A DNA stretch of 64,000 nt from Clostridia bacterium (GTDB lineage Bacteria; Bacillota; Clostridia; Oscillospirales; Acutalibacteraceae), in contig JAFQQM010000016.1 of the NCBI GenBank assembly GCA_017410585.1, forward strand, positions 30,402 through 94,401. Direction: 5' to 3'. Positions 38,046 to 47,106 of the stretch are shown here, in pieces; the stretch's first letter is position 1; every line of letters begins with the position of its first letter. The position numbers were made by a program, and so were the translations under genes. Under the pieces are notes generated by a model. That model made no database searches and had not been told where the DNA came from. It worked only from the letters and a program-made list of their open reading frames with translations.

Positions 38046-38756
38046 ATGTTTTTTCAACTGATCCAATGGTTGTCACAGATGCTGTTTATGGCATTGCACG
38101 TATTGCGCGCCGGTTCGTTTCCCAAGCCGCTGGCGCCGGAGGAGGAGCGGGAATTACTCTGCCGTTACCGTGAACAAAACGATGCAGACGCCCGCGCGCG
38201 TCTGATCGAGCATAACCTGCGGTTAGTGGCGCATATCGCCAAAAAATACAGCCACGGTACCACCGATCCGGATGACCTCATCAGTATCGGGACCATCGGC
38301 CTTATTAAGGCGGTAGAGACCTTTGATTGCGATAAAGGCAACCGATTCGTGAGTTACTCATCCCGTTGTATTGAAAATGAGATCTTGATGTATTTTCGTG
38401 CCAATCGGAAAACGCAGGGGGATATTTCCATCTCTGAGCCGATCGATACCGACAAAGAGGGACACCCGCTGACGCTGTTGGATATTTTGGCGGATGAGGA
38501 CAATATGGTGGGGCGGTTGGAGGATAAACTCAACGGCGCCAAGTTGCATCGCTATATGGCAGAATGTCTTGATGACCGCGAACGGGAGGTGCTTTGCTAC
38601 CGCTACGGATTGAGCGGTCAGCCGTCCACACAGCGGGAGGTAGCCAGAAAACTGAACATTTCGCGCTCATACGTCTCCCGCATTGAAAAAGCCGCCTTGG
38701 AGAAACTGTATGCCCGCTTTGAAAAAGGAGATCCTATCCCGCCCCGCACCACTTGA
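38046..38756 (+). CDS. sigK: RNA polymerase sigma-K factor, pro-form (sporulation)
   Basis: 236 residues from ATG 38046. The first ~20 residues (FFQLIQWLSQMLFMALHVL) are the hydrophobic pro-sequence that SpoIVFB removes in Bacillus. The rest is a sigma-70 protein: region 2 with ARARLIEHNLRLVAHIAKKY and DLISIGTIGLIKAVETFD, and region 4 helix-turn-helix STQREVARKLNISRSYVSRIEKAALEKL. Sigma-K drives late mother-cell genes, implying that the organism forms endospores. The gene is intact, with no skin-element interruption. Its stop codon overlaps the -35 box of the pnuC promoter. The ribosome site lies in a stable hairpin, so translation may require unfolding or processing. Confidence 0.9.
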   Translation: MFFQLIQWLSQMLFMALHVLRAGSFPKPLAPEEERELLCRYREQNDADARARLIEHNLRLVAHIAKKYSHGTTDPDDLISIGTIGLIKAVETFDCDKGNRFVSYSSRCIENEILMYFRANRKTQGDISISEPIDTDKEGHPLTLLDILADEDNMVGRLEDKLNGAKLHRYMAECLDDREREVLCYRYGLSGQPSTQREVARKLNISRSYVSRIEKAALEKLYARFEKGDPIPPRTT

Positions 38757-38780
38757 CAAACGCCTGCATTATGGTATAAT
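38753..38780 (+). promoter_or_regulatory. Promoter of pnuC, overlapping the end of sigK
   Basis: TTGACA (38753-38758), a 16-base spacer and TATAAT (38775-38780), both exact consensus. The TGA of sigK is inside the -35 hexamer. Confidence 0.85.
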
Positions 38781-38787
38781 AATCGAG

Positions 38788-38880
38788 AACTGAACAATTA
38801 CCGCCACCGGGTGGTGTGATGCATAGGCATCCGTTTCGTACATCGTTAGGTCTTTGAAGATGTACGGCGGGTGCTTTTTT
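38788..38880 (+). promoter_or_regulatory. Structured attenuator/riboswitch-like leader of pnuC
   Basis: The ~110-base leader can fold as ACCGCC/GGTGGT (38800-38815) and GATGC/GCATC (38819-38831), then a long terminator with GCATCCG and CGTACATC on the 5' side and GATGTACG and CGGGTGC on the 3' side, followed by T6 (38875-38880). GCATC is shared between the small hairpin and the terminator, so the two exclude each other, as in a transcriptional switch. Regulation of pnuC by NAD+ or a precursor would make sense (NAD+-II 'pnuC motif' class), but I cannot confirm the consensus. No TPP, FMN or preQ1 signature was seen. Confidence 0.55.
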
Positions 38881-38899
38881 AGTGAAAGGAAGCGGATGT

Positions 38900-39577
38900 A
38901 TGCGATTGCTCTGCCGATTTACCATTTTTGAACGCTGTTTGTGGGCCGGTTCGGCTTCGGCTGTCTTGATCGCGTTTTTTCTCTCACCGAACGGTGATCC
39001 GCTGTCGCTGGCGGCTTCTCTGATCGGGGTGACTTCGCTGATCTTTTTGGCCCGCGGTTATGCCGCCGGTCAGGTGCTGATGTTGCTGTTTGCCACCCTG
39101 TACGGCATCCTTTCGTGGCAATGTCGCTACTACGGTGAAATGCTGACCTACGTGGGAATGACCGCCCCGATGGCGCTATTATCGCTGATCGAATGGTTGC
39201 GCCATCCGTACAAAGATTCGGGGGAGGTGGCGGTTGCGCCGCTGTCCGGCCGCAAAGCGCTCTTCCTGCTTGCGGTCAGCCTGCCGGTCACGGTATTGTT
39301 CTATTTTCTGCTGAAATGGCTCGGCACCGCCGACCTGCTCATCAGCACGCTTTCGGTCGCCACCAGTTTTATTGCCGCCGGTCTGACCTTATTGCGAAGC
39401 CCGCTTTACGCGCTTGCTTATGCCGGAAACGACGTGGTGTTGTTGGTGCTGTGGGGATTTGCTTCGGTCAAAGACCCGTCGCATCTTCCTACGCTGATCT
39501 GTTTTGGAGCATTTCTGGTCAACGACCTCTACGGCTTTATCAGTTGGCGCCGGATGCAACGCCGCCAACACGCGTGA
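38900..39577 (+). CDS. pnuC: Nicotinamide riboside/B-vitamin transporter of the PnuC family
   Basis: 225 residues from ATG 38900, behind GAAAGGAAG; a GTG at 38882 overlaps that ribosome site. About seven transmembrane helices, with the PnuC pattern YGILSWQCRYYGEMLTYVGM near residue 70 and the late ND..G...W motif (FLVNDLYGFISWRRM) at the end. PnuC proteins move nicotinamide riboside by facilitated diffusion, trapped by phosphorylation inside; relatives carry riboflavin or thiamine. The substrate is therefore probable rather than certain. It is monocistronic, with its own promoter, attenuator-like leader and terminator. Confidence 0.85.
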   Translation: MRLLCRFTIFERCLWAGSASAVLIAFFLSPNGDPLSLAASLIGVTSLIFLARGYAAGQVLMLLFATLYGILSWQCRYYGEMLTYVGMTAPMALLSLIEWLRHPYKDSGEVAVAPLSGRKALFLLAVSLPVTVLFYFLLKWLGTADLLISTLSVATSFIAAGLTLLRSPLYALAYAGNDVVLLVLWGFASVKDPSHLPTLICFGAFLVNDLYGFISWRRMQRRQHA

Positions 39578-39606
39578 CCTTTTGCCGGCATCGATCTACG
39601 TATGAA

Positions 39607-39643
39607 AAAGTCCCTCTGCAGTATAAACTGCAGAGGGACTTTC
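39607..39643. terminator. Bidirectional terminator between pnuC and the hexuronate operon
   Basis: Perfect stem AAAGTCCCTCTGCAG / CTGCAGAGGGACTTT with a 6-base loop, A/T-rich on both sides; ends both pnuC (+) and kdgK (-). Confidence 0.9.
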
Positions 39644-39652
39644 GTTTCGTTA

Positions 39653-40675
39653 TCAGCGCTGGACGCGGCCGGAGCCGTCGCCGCCGGCGAGTTTTTCCAC
39701 TTCCGCAACCGAAACGCGGTTGTAGTCACCCTCGACCGAATGCTTGAGAGCCGATGCCGCCACCGCAAATTCGATGGCCTGCTGGGTCGATTTGCCGGAA
39801 AGCAAAGCGTAGATGAGGCCGCCGCCGAAGGAATCGCCGCCACCGACGCGGTCGACGATGTGCAGGTGATAAGACTTGGAGAAGCAGTAGTTTTCACCGT
39901 CGTACAGCATACCTGCCCAATCGTTGTCGCTGGCCGAGAGGGAGGTACGCAGGGTGATAGCGACCTTCTCAAAGCCGAACTTATCCGCCAACTGCTTGGC
40001 GACGGATTTGTAGCCTTCGTGGTTGAGTTTGCCGCCGTAGATGTCGGTGCCTTCCGCTTCGATGCCGAACACGTCTTTCGCATCCTCTTCGTTGGAAATG
40101 CACACGTCCACGTACTGGCACAGGTCGGTCATCGCCGCACGGGCCTGTTCGCGGGTCCACAGTTTGCCGCGATAGTTGAGGTCGCAGGAGATCTTGACAC
40201 CGCGTGCTTTTGCCGCTTGGCAGGCCTGACGGCAGATCTCGACCAAATTTTCGCCCAACGCCGGCGTGATGCCGGTGAAATGGAACCAGTCTGCCCCCTC
40301 AAAGATGCTGTCCCAATCGAAGTCGGAGGGGGAAGCCTCTTGAATGGCGGAGTGTGCACGGTCGTAGATACAGACTGAACCGCGCTGGGAAGCACCCTTC
40401 TCGAGGAAATAAATGCCCACACGGTCGCCGCCGCGGACCACTTTGGAGGTGTCTACGCCGAAGTAGCGCAGCGAATCCACCGCGGCTTGGCCGATGGCGT
40501 GTTTGGGCAGTTTGGTTACGAACACGCTGTCCATCCCATAGTTGGCCAAACTGACCGAGACGTTGGCTTCGCCGCCGCCAAAGGTCGCCTGCATCTGATC
40601 ATTCTGGAAGAAACGGTAGTAGCCGTTGGGGGCGAGCCGAAGCATCAACTCACCGAAAGTTACGATCTTAGCCAT
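39653..40675 (-). CDS. kdgK: 2-dehydro-3-deoxygluconate kinase (PfkB family)
   Basis: 340 residues. It has the PfkB/ribokinase N-terminal pattern GGGEANVSVSLANYGMDS and the C-terminal signature DRVGGGDSFGGGLIYALLSG, with the catalytic Asp in GGGDS. It phosphorylates KDG to KDPG with ATP. Substrate assignment rests on its place as the last gene of a complete glucuronate operon, overlapping the eda stop by 8 bases. A short run, GDGSGRVQR, follows the kinase fold at the C-terminus. It is read from the uxaC promoter region; a bidirectional terminator follows. Confidence 0.9.
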   Translation of the reverse strand: MAKIVTFGELMLRLAPNGYYRFFQNDQMQATFGGGEANVSVSLANYGMDSVFVTKLPKHAIGQAAVDSLRYFGVDTSKVVRGGDRVGIYFLEKGASQRGSVCIYDRAHSAIQEASPSDFDWDSIFEGADWFHFTGITPALGENLVEICRQACQAAKARGVKISCDLNYRGKLWTREQARAAMTDLCQYVDVCISNEEDAKDVFGIEAEGTDIYGGKLNHEGYKSVAKQLADKFGFEKVAITLRTSLSASDNDWAGMLYDGENYCFSKSYHLHIVDRVGGGDSFGGGLIYALLSGKSTQQAIEFAVAASALKHSVEGDYNRVSVAEVEKLAGGDGSGRVQR

Positions 40676-41315
40676 TGTTACGTGCCTCCTTCACAATATC
40701 CGCCGACTGCTTGCACAGGGCGGTGATCTCATCCCACTTTTGATTGTCGATCAGATCGGCGGTGACCATATACGAGCCGCCGCACGCGCAGATGACCGGA
40801 CAGGAGAGATAGTCTTTCAGGTTTTTCAGCGAGATGCCGCCGGTCGGCATCACCTTGAACATCGGGAACGGTGCGCTCATTGCCTTGATCTTAGCAAGAC
40901 CGCCCGACTGCTCGGCGGGGAAGAACTTCAGCACTTCCAGACCGAATTTGAGAGCCGCATGGTAATCGGTGGGGGTGGTGCAACCCGGATAGATCGGCAG
41001 GTCCTTCTGCTGGCAGTACGCCACCAGTTCGGGATCAAAGCCGGGGGTGACCACAAACTGCGCACCCGCCGCCAGCGCTTTGTCCACCTGCTCGGTGGTC
41101 AGCACCGTGCCGGCACCCACCAGCATTTCGGGGCAAGCCTCACGCATCAGACGGATAGCGGTATCCGCACCGGCCGCACGGAAGGTGACCTCTGCCACCG
41201 GCACGCCACCGGCGCACAGCGCCTTAGCCAGCGGTGCCGCGTCACGCTCGGGATGGTTGAGTTTGATGACCGGCACCACGCCGATCGCGGAGATCTTCTG
41301 ATTCATTTCGTTCAT
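40668..41315 (-). CDS. eda: KDPG/KHG aldolase
   Basis: 215 residues from ATG 41315, with AAGGAGTG at good distance; a TTG at 41321 is rejected. Class I aldolase pattern: GVVPVIKLN, EVTFRAAGADTAI, VGAGTVLT, FVTPGFDPELV, and the Schiff-base lysine segment KFFPAEQSGGL. It splits 2-keto-3-deoxy-6-phosphogluconate into pyruvate and glyceraldehyde-3-phosphate, the last step of hexuronate breakdown. It overlaps kdgK by 8 bases and lies 18 bases after the reductase gene, so the operon is tightly packed. Confidence 0.92.
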   Translation of the reverse strand: MNEMNQKISAIGVVPVIKLNHPERDAAPLAKALCAGGVPVAEVTFRAAGADTAIRLMREACPEMLVGAGTVLTTEQVDKALAAGAQFVVTPGFDPELVAYCQQKDLPIYPGCTTPTDYHAALKFGLEVLKFFPAEQSGGLAKIKAMSAPFPMFKVMPTGGISLKNLKDYLSCPVICACGGSYMVTADLIDNQKWDEITALCKQSADIVKEARNNG

Positions 41316-41333
41316 TGTCAAACACTCCTTTTC

Positions 41334-42185
41334 TTACACGCCCGAATAGGCGGAGAATCCGCCGTCAATGGGCAACACCACGCCGGTGATAAAGCCGGCG
41401 GCTTGGTTATCCAGCAGGAACAGCAGACCGCCTTCCAACTCCTCGCTCTCGCCGAAACGACCCATTGGGGTAGCGGCCAAGATCTTGCCGGTACGCGCCG
41501 TCGGGGTACCGTCTTCGTTGAACAGCAACTTGGCGTTTTGCTTGGTGGCGAAGAAACCGGGGGCAATGGCGTTGACGCGGATACCCACTTTGGAGAAATG
41601 CACCGCCAACCATTGCGTAAAGTTGGAGATCGCCGCCTTAGCACCGGAATACGCCGGAATCTTGGTCAGCGGCGTGTAGGCGTTCATCGAGGAGATATTG
41701 AGGATACTGCAACCCTCACGGCCGACCATCTGACGGGCGAACGCCTGCGTCGGGATGAGGGTGCCGAGGAAGTTTAAGTTAAACACAAAACCGACGCCGG
41801 AGGCATCCAGATCAAAGAAACTCTTGGTATCGGCATCGATATCGCCCGGTTCAAAGTATTCTTTGTCGGTGGTGGCCTTCGGGTTGTTGCCGCCGGCACC
41901 GTTGACCAGAATATCACAAGCACCGAGGTCTTCGGCTACCTTGTCTGCCACCGTGTAGCAGATATCCTTATCCAGCACGTTGCAGGCATACGCCTTGGCA
42001 ACGCCGCCCTCGGCAACGATCTCGTCGGCATACGCCTTGGCGGCTTCTTCATTTAAGTCCAGCAATGCCACTTTTGCGCCGGCACGCGCCAGCACCTTGG
42101 CAAAATGACTGCACAGCACACCGCCCGCGCCGGTCACGACCGCAACCTTACCGCTCAGGTCGGTGCTTAAAACGTTTTTCTGCAT
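41334..42185 (-). CDS. SDR-family D-mannonate oxidoreductase (fructuronate reductase)
   Basis: 283 residues from ATG 42185, preceded by AGGAGGAACC. It is a Rossmann short-chain dehydrogenase with the NAD(P) loop VVTGAGGVLCSHFAKVLA, as in the mannonate-oxidoreductase branch, NGAGGNNP, and catalytic Ser, Tyr and Lys in NISSMNAY ... YSGAKAA. It should reduce D-fructuronate to D-mannonate. This is the SDR form found in Firmicutes, unrelated to the long-chain UxuB of enterobacteria. Its position between uxuA and eda supports the assignment. Confidence 0.87.
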   Translation of the reverse strand: MQKNVLSTDLSGKVAVVTGAGGVLCSHFAKVLARAGAKVALLDLNEEAAKAYADEIVAEGGVAKAYACNVLDKDICYTVADKVAEDLGACDILVNGAGGNNPKATTDKEYFEPGDIDADTKSFFDLDASGVGFVFNLNFLGTLIPTQAFARQMVGREGCSILNISSMNAYTPLTKIPAYSGAKAAISNFTQWLAVHFSKVGIRVNAIAPGFFATKQNAKLLFNEDGTPTARTGKILAATPMGRFGESEELEGGLLFLLDNQAAGFITGVVLPIDGGFSAYSGV

Positions 42186-42202
42186 CGATCGGTTCCTCCT
42201 TT

Positions 42203-43261
42203 TTATTTCGTTGCGGCGGCTTTTTCGCACGCCTCAAACAGACCGTTGATATAAGTGGCACCCAGCGCACGGTCAAACAGACCGTAGCCCGGTTTGCCGG
42301 TCTCGCCCCAGATCATACGACCGTGGTCCGGACGGACGTATCCGTCGTAACCGTTGTCCACCAACGCCTTAACGACGTCATAGATATCCAGTGTACCGCA
42401 GGAGGAGAGGTGGGCACGTTCTTCAAACGAGCCGTCCTCCATGATCTTGACGTTGCGGATATGCATAAATGCAATGCGATCCATCGCCGCATATTTGCGG
42501 ATCATAGCGGGGATATCGTTGGCGGCGGCGCAACCGAGACTGCCGGTGCACAGGCACAGACTGTTGGCGGGGCTGTCTACCAATTTGAGGAACCGGTCGA
42601 GGTTTTCCTCGCAGGTGATGATGCGGGGGAGACCGAAGATCGGATACGGCGGATCGTCCGGATGGATGGCCATACGCACGCCGCATTCTTCCGCTACCGG
42701 AATGACCTTTTTGAGGAAACGCTCAAGGTTAGCCCACAGTCCCTCTTCACCGATCTCGCCGTAGGCGGCGATCAGTTCGCGGACTTCTTCCTGCGTATAA
42801 CTGGAATCCCAACCGGGCAGATGGATATCATCTTTGAGCGGGTCTAAACCCTTCATCTGTTCCCAGTACATCACCAGACTGGTCGAGCCATCCGGCGCCT
42901 GCTTATCCAACTGGGTACGGGTCCAGTCGAATACCGGCATAAAATTATAGGTGACGCATTTGACGCCGTATTTGGCGCAACGGCGAACGTTTTCGCAGTA
43001 GACGTCCAGCAGTTCATCCACGTTACCGCGGCCGAGTTTGATGTTCTCATGCACAGGGATGGATTCCACCACGTCGAAGATCAGGCCGTTTTCTTCGCAT
43101 TGTGCTTTCATTTTTGCCAGACTCTCTTCCGGCCAGACCTCGCCCGGCTTGACGTCGTACACCGCCGAAACCACCGAACGCATACCGGGGATCTGCGAGA
43201 TATACTGCAAGGAGATGGGATCGCTGTCGCCATACCAGCGGAAGGACATTTTCATATTCAT
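42203..43261 (-). CDS. uxuA: Mannonate dehydratase
   Basis: 352 residues from ATG 43261, with TTTGGAGGAATAACG as ribosome site. TIM-barrel dehydratase of the UxuA family: [20 protein letters not shown] at the start, [42 protein letters not shown] and [13 protein letters not shown] carry the metal-binding His, Cys and Asp positions. It converts D-mannonate to 2-keto-3-deoxygluconate. Four bases separate it from the uxaC stop, so translation is likely coupled. Confidence 0.95.
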   Translation of the reverse strand: MNMKMSFRWYGDSDPISLQYISQIPGMRSVVSAVYDVKPGEVWPEESLAKMKAQCEENGLIFDVVESIPVHENIKLGRGNVDELLDVYCENVRRCAKYGVKCVTYNFMPVFDWTRTQLDKQAPDGSTSLVMYWEQMKGLDPLKDDIHLPGWDSSYTQEEVRELIAAYGEIGEEGLWANLERFLKKVIPVAEECGVRMAIHPDDPPYPIFGLPRIITCEENLDRFLKLVDSPANSLCLCTGSLGCAAANDIPAMIRKYAAMDRIAFMHIRNVKIMEDGSFEERAHLSSCGTLDIYDVVKALVDNGYDGYVRPDHGRMIWGETGKPGYGLFDRALGATYINGLFEACEKAAATK

Positions 43262-43265
43262 ATCG

Positions 43266-44672
43266 TTATTCCTCCAAACGGAAATATCTGACGGCATTGC
43301 GGTTGCAGATATCCCGAACCAGACCGCCCAAAACGGTCATATCGGCGGGATACTCGCCGTTTTCCACCCAACGACCGATCAGATCGCACAGAATACGGCG
43401 GAAATATTCGTGACGGGTATAACTGAGGAAACTGCGCGAATCGGTCAGCATACCGACGAAATTGCCCAGCAGACCGAGATTGGCCAAACTGGTCATCTGC
43501 TCTTGCATTCCCGTCTTGTTGTCGTTAAACCACCAACCGCTGCCGTGTTGCAACTTGCCGGCGCATTCACTGCTCTGGAAACATCCGATCAGCGTGCCGA
43601 TAAACTCGTTGTCGTTGGGGTCGAGACTGTAGAGGATGGTACGCGGCAGTTGATCGTTTTGATCCAGCGCATCCAACAGTTGCGCCAGCGCGGCACTGCC
43701 GTTGTACGGCCCGATGCAATCAAAGCCGGTATCCGGCCCGAGTCGGTTAAACATCGCGGTGTTGTTGTTGCGCAGACAGTTGTAATGCAGTTGCATCACC
43801 CAACCGTACCGACGGTACTCTGCCGCACAGAACAGAAGCAGTGCCGTCTTCAGGGCGTCCGCTTCATCGGCGGTGACCGCTTCGCCGTTTAAACCTTTAG
43901 CAATAACGGTATTGACCTCGTCTTCGCTCGCCGGACGGTACACCGTGCGGTCCAAGCCGTGATCGCTGGCCTTGCAACCGTGCTCGTTAAAGAACTTGAT
44001 GCGGCGGCCGAGTGCTTCTTTGAGGGTCGCCAGATCGACGATATCGACCCCCGCCACTACCGACAGCGTGCGGATATAGGTCAACCAACCGGCCTTGTCG
44101 ATGTTCAGCGCTTTGTCGGGACGGAAAGAAGGAGCAATCACCGTTTTCATCGTCTTATCCGCCGCCAGTTTTTCGTGCCACTCCAGCGAATCGATCGGAT
44201 CGTCGGTGGTACCGACAAACGCCACGTTGCTCTGCGCGATCAACCCGCGCACGCTCATTTCCGGCTGTTGCAGTTTCTTGGCGGCCAGTTGCCAGACTTC
44301 CTCGGCCGTATCGCCGTTTAAGATACCTTCGTAACCGAAATAGGTCTTCAGTTCCAGATGGCACCAATGGTACATCGGATTGCCGATGGCACGGGGGAGA
44401 GCCTCCGCAAATTTCTGGAATTTCTCACGGTCGCTCGCATCGCCGGTGATATACCGTTCCTCAACGCCGTTGGAGCGCATAATACGCCATTTGTAATGAT
44501 CACCGCCGAGCCACACCTGCGTGATGTTCTCAAAACGCCGATCCTCGTAGATCTCTTTCGGACTGACGTGGCAGTGATAGTCGACGATGGGACAATCGGC
44601 GGCGTATTGGTGATACAACACCTTTGCCGTGTCGTTGCTGAGCAAAAAATCCTTGGTCATAAATGCGGTCAT
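43266..44672 (-). CDS. uxaC: Glucuronate isomerase (uronate isomerase)
   Basis: 468 residues, normal for the family. It belongs to the amidohydrolase fold; [17 protein letters not shown] near the N-terminus holds the HxH-type metal ligands, and [16 protein letters not shown] and [20 protein letters not shown] are further signatures. It isomerises D-glucuronate to D-fructuronate (and galacturonate to tagaturonate). It is first in the operon uxaC-uxuA-reductase-eda-kdgK and divergent from an AraC regulator, which is the probable controller. No tagaturonate genes are present, so glucuronate is the likely main substrate. Confidence 0.95.
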   Translation of the reverse strand: MTAFMTKDFLLSNDTAKVLYHQYAADCPIVDYHCHVSPKEIYEDRRFENITQVWLGGDHYKWRIMRSNGVEERYITGDASDREKFQKFAEALPRAIGNPMYHWCHLELKTYFGYEGILNGDTAEEVWQLAAKKLQQPEMSVRGLIAQSNVAFVGTTDDPIDSLEWHEKLAADKTMKTVIAPSFRPDKALNIDKAGWLTYIRTLSVVAGVDIVDLATLKEALGRRIKFFNEHGCKASDHGLDRTVYRPASEDEVNTVIAKGLNGEAVTADEADALKTALLLFCAAEYRRYGWVMQLHYNCLRNNNTAMFNRLGPDTGFDCIGPYNGSAALAQLLDALDQNDQLPRTILYSLDPNDNEFIGTLIGCFQSSECAGKLQHGSGWWFNDNKTGMQEQMTSLANLGLLGNFVGMLTDSRSFLSYTRHEYFRRILCDLIGRWVENGEYPADMTVLGGLVRDICNRNAVRYFRLEE

Positions 44673-44739
44673 AACGGTCGCCCCTTTCTATGATCTTACT
44701 ATATCATAAACTTTTTACAATGATAATAGCATAATTTGT

Positions 44740-44768
44740 TTGACATATTGCAAATCTTGCGGTAATAT
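44740..44768 (+). promoter_or_regulatory. Promoter of the AraC gene divergent to uxaC
   Basis: TTGACA (44740-44745), 17 bases, then TAATAT (44763-44768). The intergenic region 44673-44798 is AT-rich and must also hold the uxaC promoter on the other strand, which I could not place with confidence. Confidence 0.7.
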
Positions 44769-44798
44769 ATTGGTGGAATAAAAAAGGAGGGGACGCCT

Positions 44799-45641
44799 AT
44801 GCGTGAACGCGCCCAACACTTCGACCCCCGCCAAACGATGAAACGTTCCGGCTTTGAGGTCTTCCATTACCGCGAGCCGAAACCGTACGGCGTGGAGGTG
44901 CACCACCACGATTTTTACGAGATCTATTTTCTGATCGACGGCGAGGTATCCTATTGGATCGAAGGGCAGTTACATCACGTCAAACCGGGGGAACTACTGC
45001 TGATCAACCCGATGGTGTTGCACCGTCCGGTGGTCGATCCCGACAGCGCGCTGTACGAGCGCTTTGTGCTGTGGGTGGATAAAGATTACCTGCGCTCGCT
45101 CTCTACCGAGCAAGCCGACCTGACCCGTTGCTTTGAGAACGGACACACGTTGCTTCTCAAACCGCCGTCGGTGCAACGCGCCGAACTGTCGGCGTTACTT
45201 TCCGCGATGGTGCGGGAAAGTTATTCTTCCGACTGGGGCGGCGAACGCTGTGCGGCGGGTGTTTTCCTGCAGTTTATGGTGCAACTCAATCGGTTGGCAG
45301 GCAGCAGCGGCAGTGAACGCGACCGCCGCGAGGAGGCTTCGCCGCTGGTGTCGCAGGTGCTCACCTACATCGATGAGCATTACAGCGAGGAACTGTCGCT
45401 GAAAAATCTGTCGGGTCGCTTCTACGTCAGTAAATATCACCTGTCCCACGCTTTCAGCCGCGAGGTCGGCACCGGTCTATACCGTTATATTCTGCTCAAA
45501 CGCCTGCTCGCCGCCCGCCAACTGTTGGCAGAGGGAGTGCCCGCCGGCGAGGTCTGTACCCGTTGCGGCTTCCGCGATTACACCAACTTCTACCGTGCTT
45601 TCAAGGCGGAATACGGCGTCAGCCCGCGTGAGATCCGTTAG
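44799..45641 (+). CDS. AraC-family regulator with cupin sensor domain, probable hexuronate regulator
   Basis: 280 residues with ribosome site AAAGGAGGGG. The N-terminal cupin (HHHDFYEIYFLIDGEVSYWI, then PGELLLINPMVLHRP) binds small sugars in relatives. The C-terminal double helix-turn-helix reads LSLKNLSGRFYVSKYHLSHAFSR and GEVCTRCGFRDYTNFYRAFKAEYG, ending VSPREIR. Divergent orientation from uxaC suggests control of the hexuronate operon. Its last 4 bases overlap the end of the next, convergent regulator gene. Confidence 0.88.
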   Translation: MRERAQHFDPRQTMKRSGFEVFHYREPKPYGVEVHHHDFYEIYFLIDGEVSYWIEGQLHHVKPGELLLINPMVLHRPVVDPDSALYERFVLWVDKDYLRSLSTEQADLTRCFENGHTLLLKPPSVQRAELSALLSAMVRESYSSDWGGERCAAGVFLQFMVQLNRLAGSSGSERDRREEASPLVSQVLTYIDEHYSEELSLKNLSGRFYVSKYHLSHAFSREVGTGLYRYILLKRLLAARQLLAEGVPAGEVCTRCGFRDYTNFYRAFKAEYGVSPREIR

Positions 45642-46855
45642 TTGCGATGGGTCTCCCGATACTGCTTCGGAGTCTGTCCGGTATATTTCTTAAATACCTT
45701 AGAGAAATAATGCACGTCCAGTATCCCGCAATGCTGAGCCACCGTTTGCACCTGCAGATGCGTGGTGGAAAGCAACTGCATCGCCTGTTTGATCCGCTTG
45801 TGATTGACGTGGTCGGTAAGCGTTTGTCCCGTCTCCTGACGAAACAGCGACGAGAGATAACTGGGGGAGATATTTTGTGCTCCCGCCAAGGCGCTGAGCG
45901 ACAGATCGGCGGTCAGATCGGCATCGATATACAAGATAGCCTTCTGTACCGGCGGAGAATAGTTTTTCATCGAATGTTTCCGCACAAGCCGGCAATACGA
46001 ACGCGCCATTTCGGACATCACTTTTTGTGCCGTGCCGGCGGATGACGTTGCCTCGATCTGGCGGGCAAAGGAAGAGGAGATGCTGTCGAGATAGATAGGG
46101 TGGACACCGCCCTGTTCCGCCGCCTTACGCAACAGTGTATTCATAATGATGCCGTAGTTTTTGATGTTGCGGACGGGATCGCTCAGCCGCCGTTCAAACG
46201 ACGCCACCGAAAAACCGGAAAACAGCAGTTCCGCTTTATGCGATTGCCCTTGCGCCACCGCTTGGATCAACTCGTTTTCATAGGCATACCGTTCTTCCAT
46301 CATTTGCATATTCCATTGCATATGCTCCGGATCGTTGGTTTCCCGCTTAAATACCGCCGGCAGTACCGAGATCTCCGCTTCGGCGTTAATGTCCACCAAT
46401 TGGAAGTTGCCCCATAACCGCTCACAGAATACGTCCAGCGCCACAAAAAAACTGTTTTCTTCGTTAACGAGCGGCACCGATTGGCAGTACGCTTCCAGCA
46501 CCCTTGTCTGTTGCGGATCGAGATGATGCTTTTCGGCCGTTTCCAGTATTTGCTGATGATTCATTTCGGTGTGCGAAAACGGCCCCAGCATCAGCACCGC
46601 CCGTTGCGGCATATCCGGTAACAGACAATACAGATAGATGCGGGAAAATTCGTCCTTCAACCGATAGACGACCTTTTCTTCGATCGGCGGAAGCAGATCC
46701 GCCAGCGTGATCGACTGATCGTTTTGGGTCAGCAACCGCAACAGATACAATTCCGATTGCGGTGCCAACGGCTGATCGGGATCGACGATGGTGGTGAGGA
46801 CCCGCAACTTTTTACATACCTCGCGCAGAAACCGCAACTCGGCATCGTAATTCAT
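45638..46855 (-). CDS. AraC-family regulator with large uncharacterised N-terminal domain
   Basis: 405 residues. The C-terminal ~100 residues are an AraC DNA-binding domain (LSLSALAGAQNISPSYLSSLFRQ, then VAQHCGILDVHYFSKVFKKY) ending TPKQYRETHRN. The N-terminal ~290 residues do not show a cupin or receiver signature; they resemble the sensory part of the YesN-like regulators of Clostridia but without the phospho-acceptor pattern. It is divergent from the GPH symporter gene, which it may control together with the GH2 gene. It converges on the other AraC gene with a 4-base overlap and no room for a terminator. Confidence 0.8.
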   Translation of the reverse strand: MNYDAELRFLREVCKKLRVLTTIVDPDQPLAPQSELYLLRLLTQNDQSITLADLLPPIEEKVVYRLKDEFSRIYLYCLLPDMPQRAVLMLGPFSHTEMNHQQILETAEKHHLDPQQTRVLEAYCQSVPLVNEENSFFVALDVFCERLWGNFQLVDINAEAEISVLPAVFKRETNDPEHMQWNMQMMEERYAYENELIQAVAQGQSHKAELLFSGFSVASFERRLSDPVRNIKNYGIIMNTLLRKAAEQGGVHPIYLDSISSSFARQIEATSSAGTAQKVMSEMARSYCRLVRKHSMKNYSPPVQKAILYIDADLTADLSLSALAGAQNISPSYLSSLFRQETGQTLTDHVNHKRIKQAMQLLSTTHLQVQTVAQHCGILDVHYFSKVFKKYTGQTPKQYRETHRN

Positions 46856-46872
46856 CGTTCATACTCCTTTAA

Positions 46873-46892
46873 AGCGCCGTTTAGCCGGCGCT
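46873..46892. promoter_or_regulatory. GC-rich hairpin in the leader of the 405-residue AraC gene
   Basis: Inverted repeat AGCGCCG / CGGCGCT with 6-base loop immediately upstream of the ribosome site (AAAGGAGT). On the + strand it is followed by T5, on the - strand only by TTTAAA, so its direction of action is unclear. Confidence 0.4.
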
Positions 46893-46944
46893 TTTTGGTT
46901 TTCTTGATAAGCAAGATACACAAAAGAATTCCACTTTAATTCCA

Positions 46945-46973
46945 ATTATAGTATATATTTCCACGGATTTCAA
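46945..46973 (-). promoter_or_regulatory. Promoter of the 405-residue AraC gene
   Basis: Minus strand TTGAAA (46968-46973), 17 bases, TATAAT (46945-46950). Confidence 0.7.
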
Positions 46974-47046
46974 CCGGTTTTGCGTCAATTATACAAAAAT
47001 AGTACAAATACGCCTTAAAATTTTCCTTACTGTTCGCGCTTCTTTT

Positions 47047-47080
47047 TTGTTAAACTATACTTAACAAGTTCCGTCCGGAA
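47047..47080 (+). promoter_or_regulatory. Candidate operator and promoter of the GPH symporter gene
   Basis: Perfect inverted repeat TTGTTAA / TTAACAA with 7-base centre (47047-47067) overlaps a TATACT -10 element (47056-47061). A second short palindrome, TTCCG-TC-CGGAA, lies at 47069-47080. A protein bound here would block polymerase. Confidence 0.5.
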
Positions 47081-47106
47081 CAAAATTAGAGAAAGAGGGT
47101 AAACCA

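Noticed and set aside
38788..38880. TPP or FMN riboswitch before pnuC
   Set aside because: Neither the CTGAGA/ACCTGA strands of TPP nor the AGGGNG / GGCG core of FMN aptamers is present.
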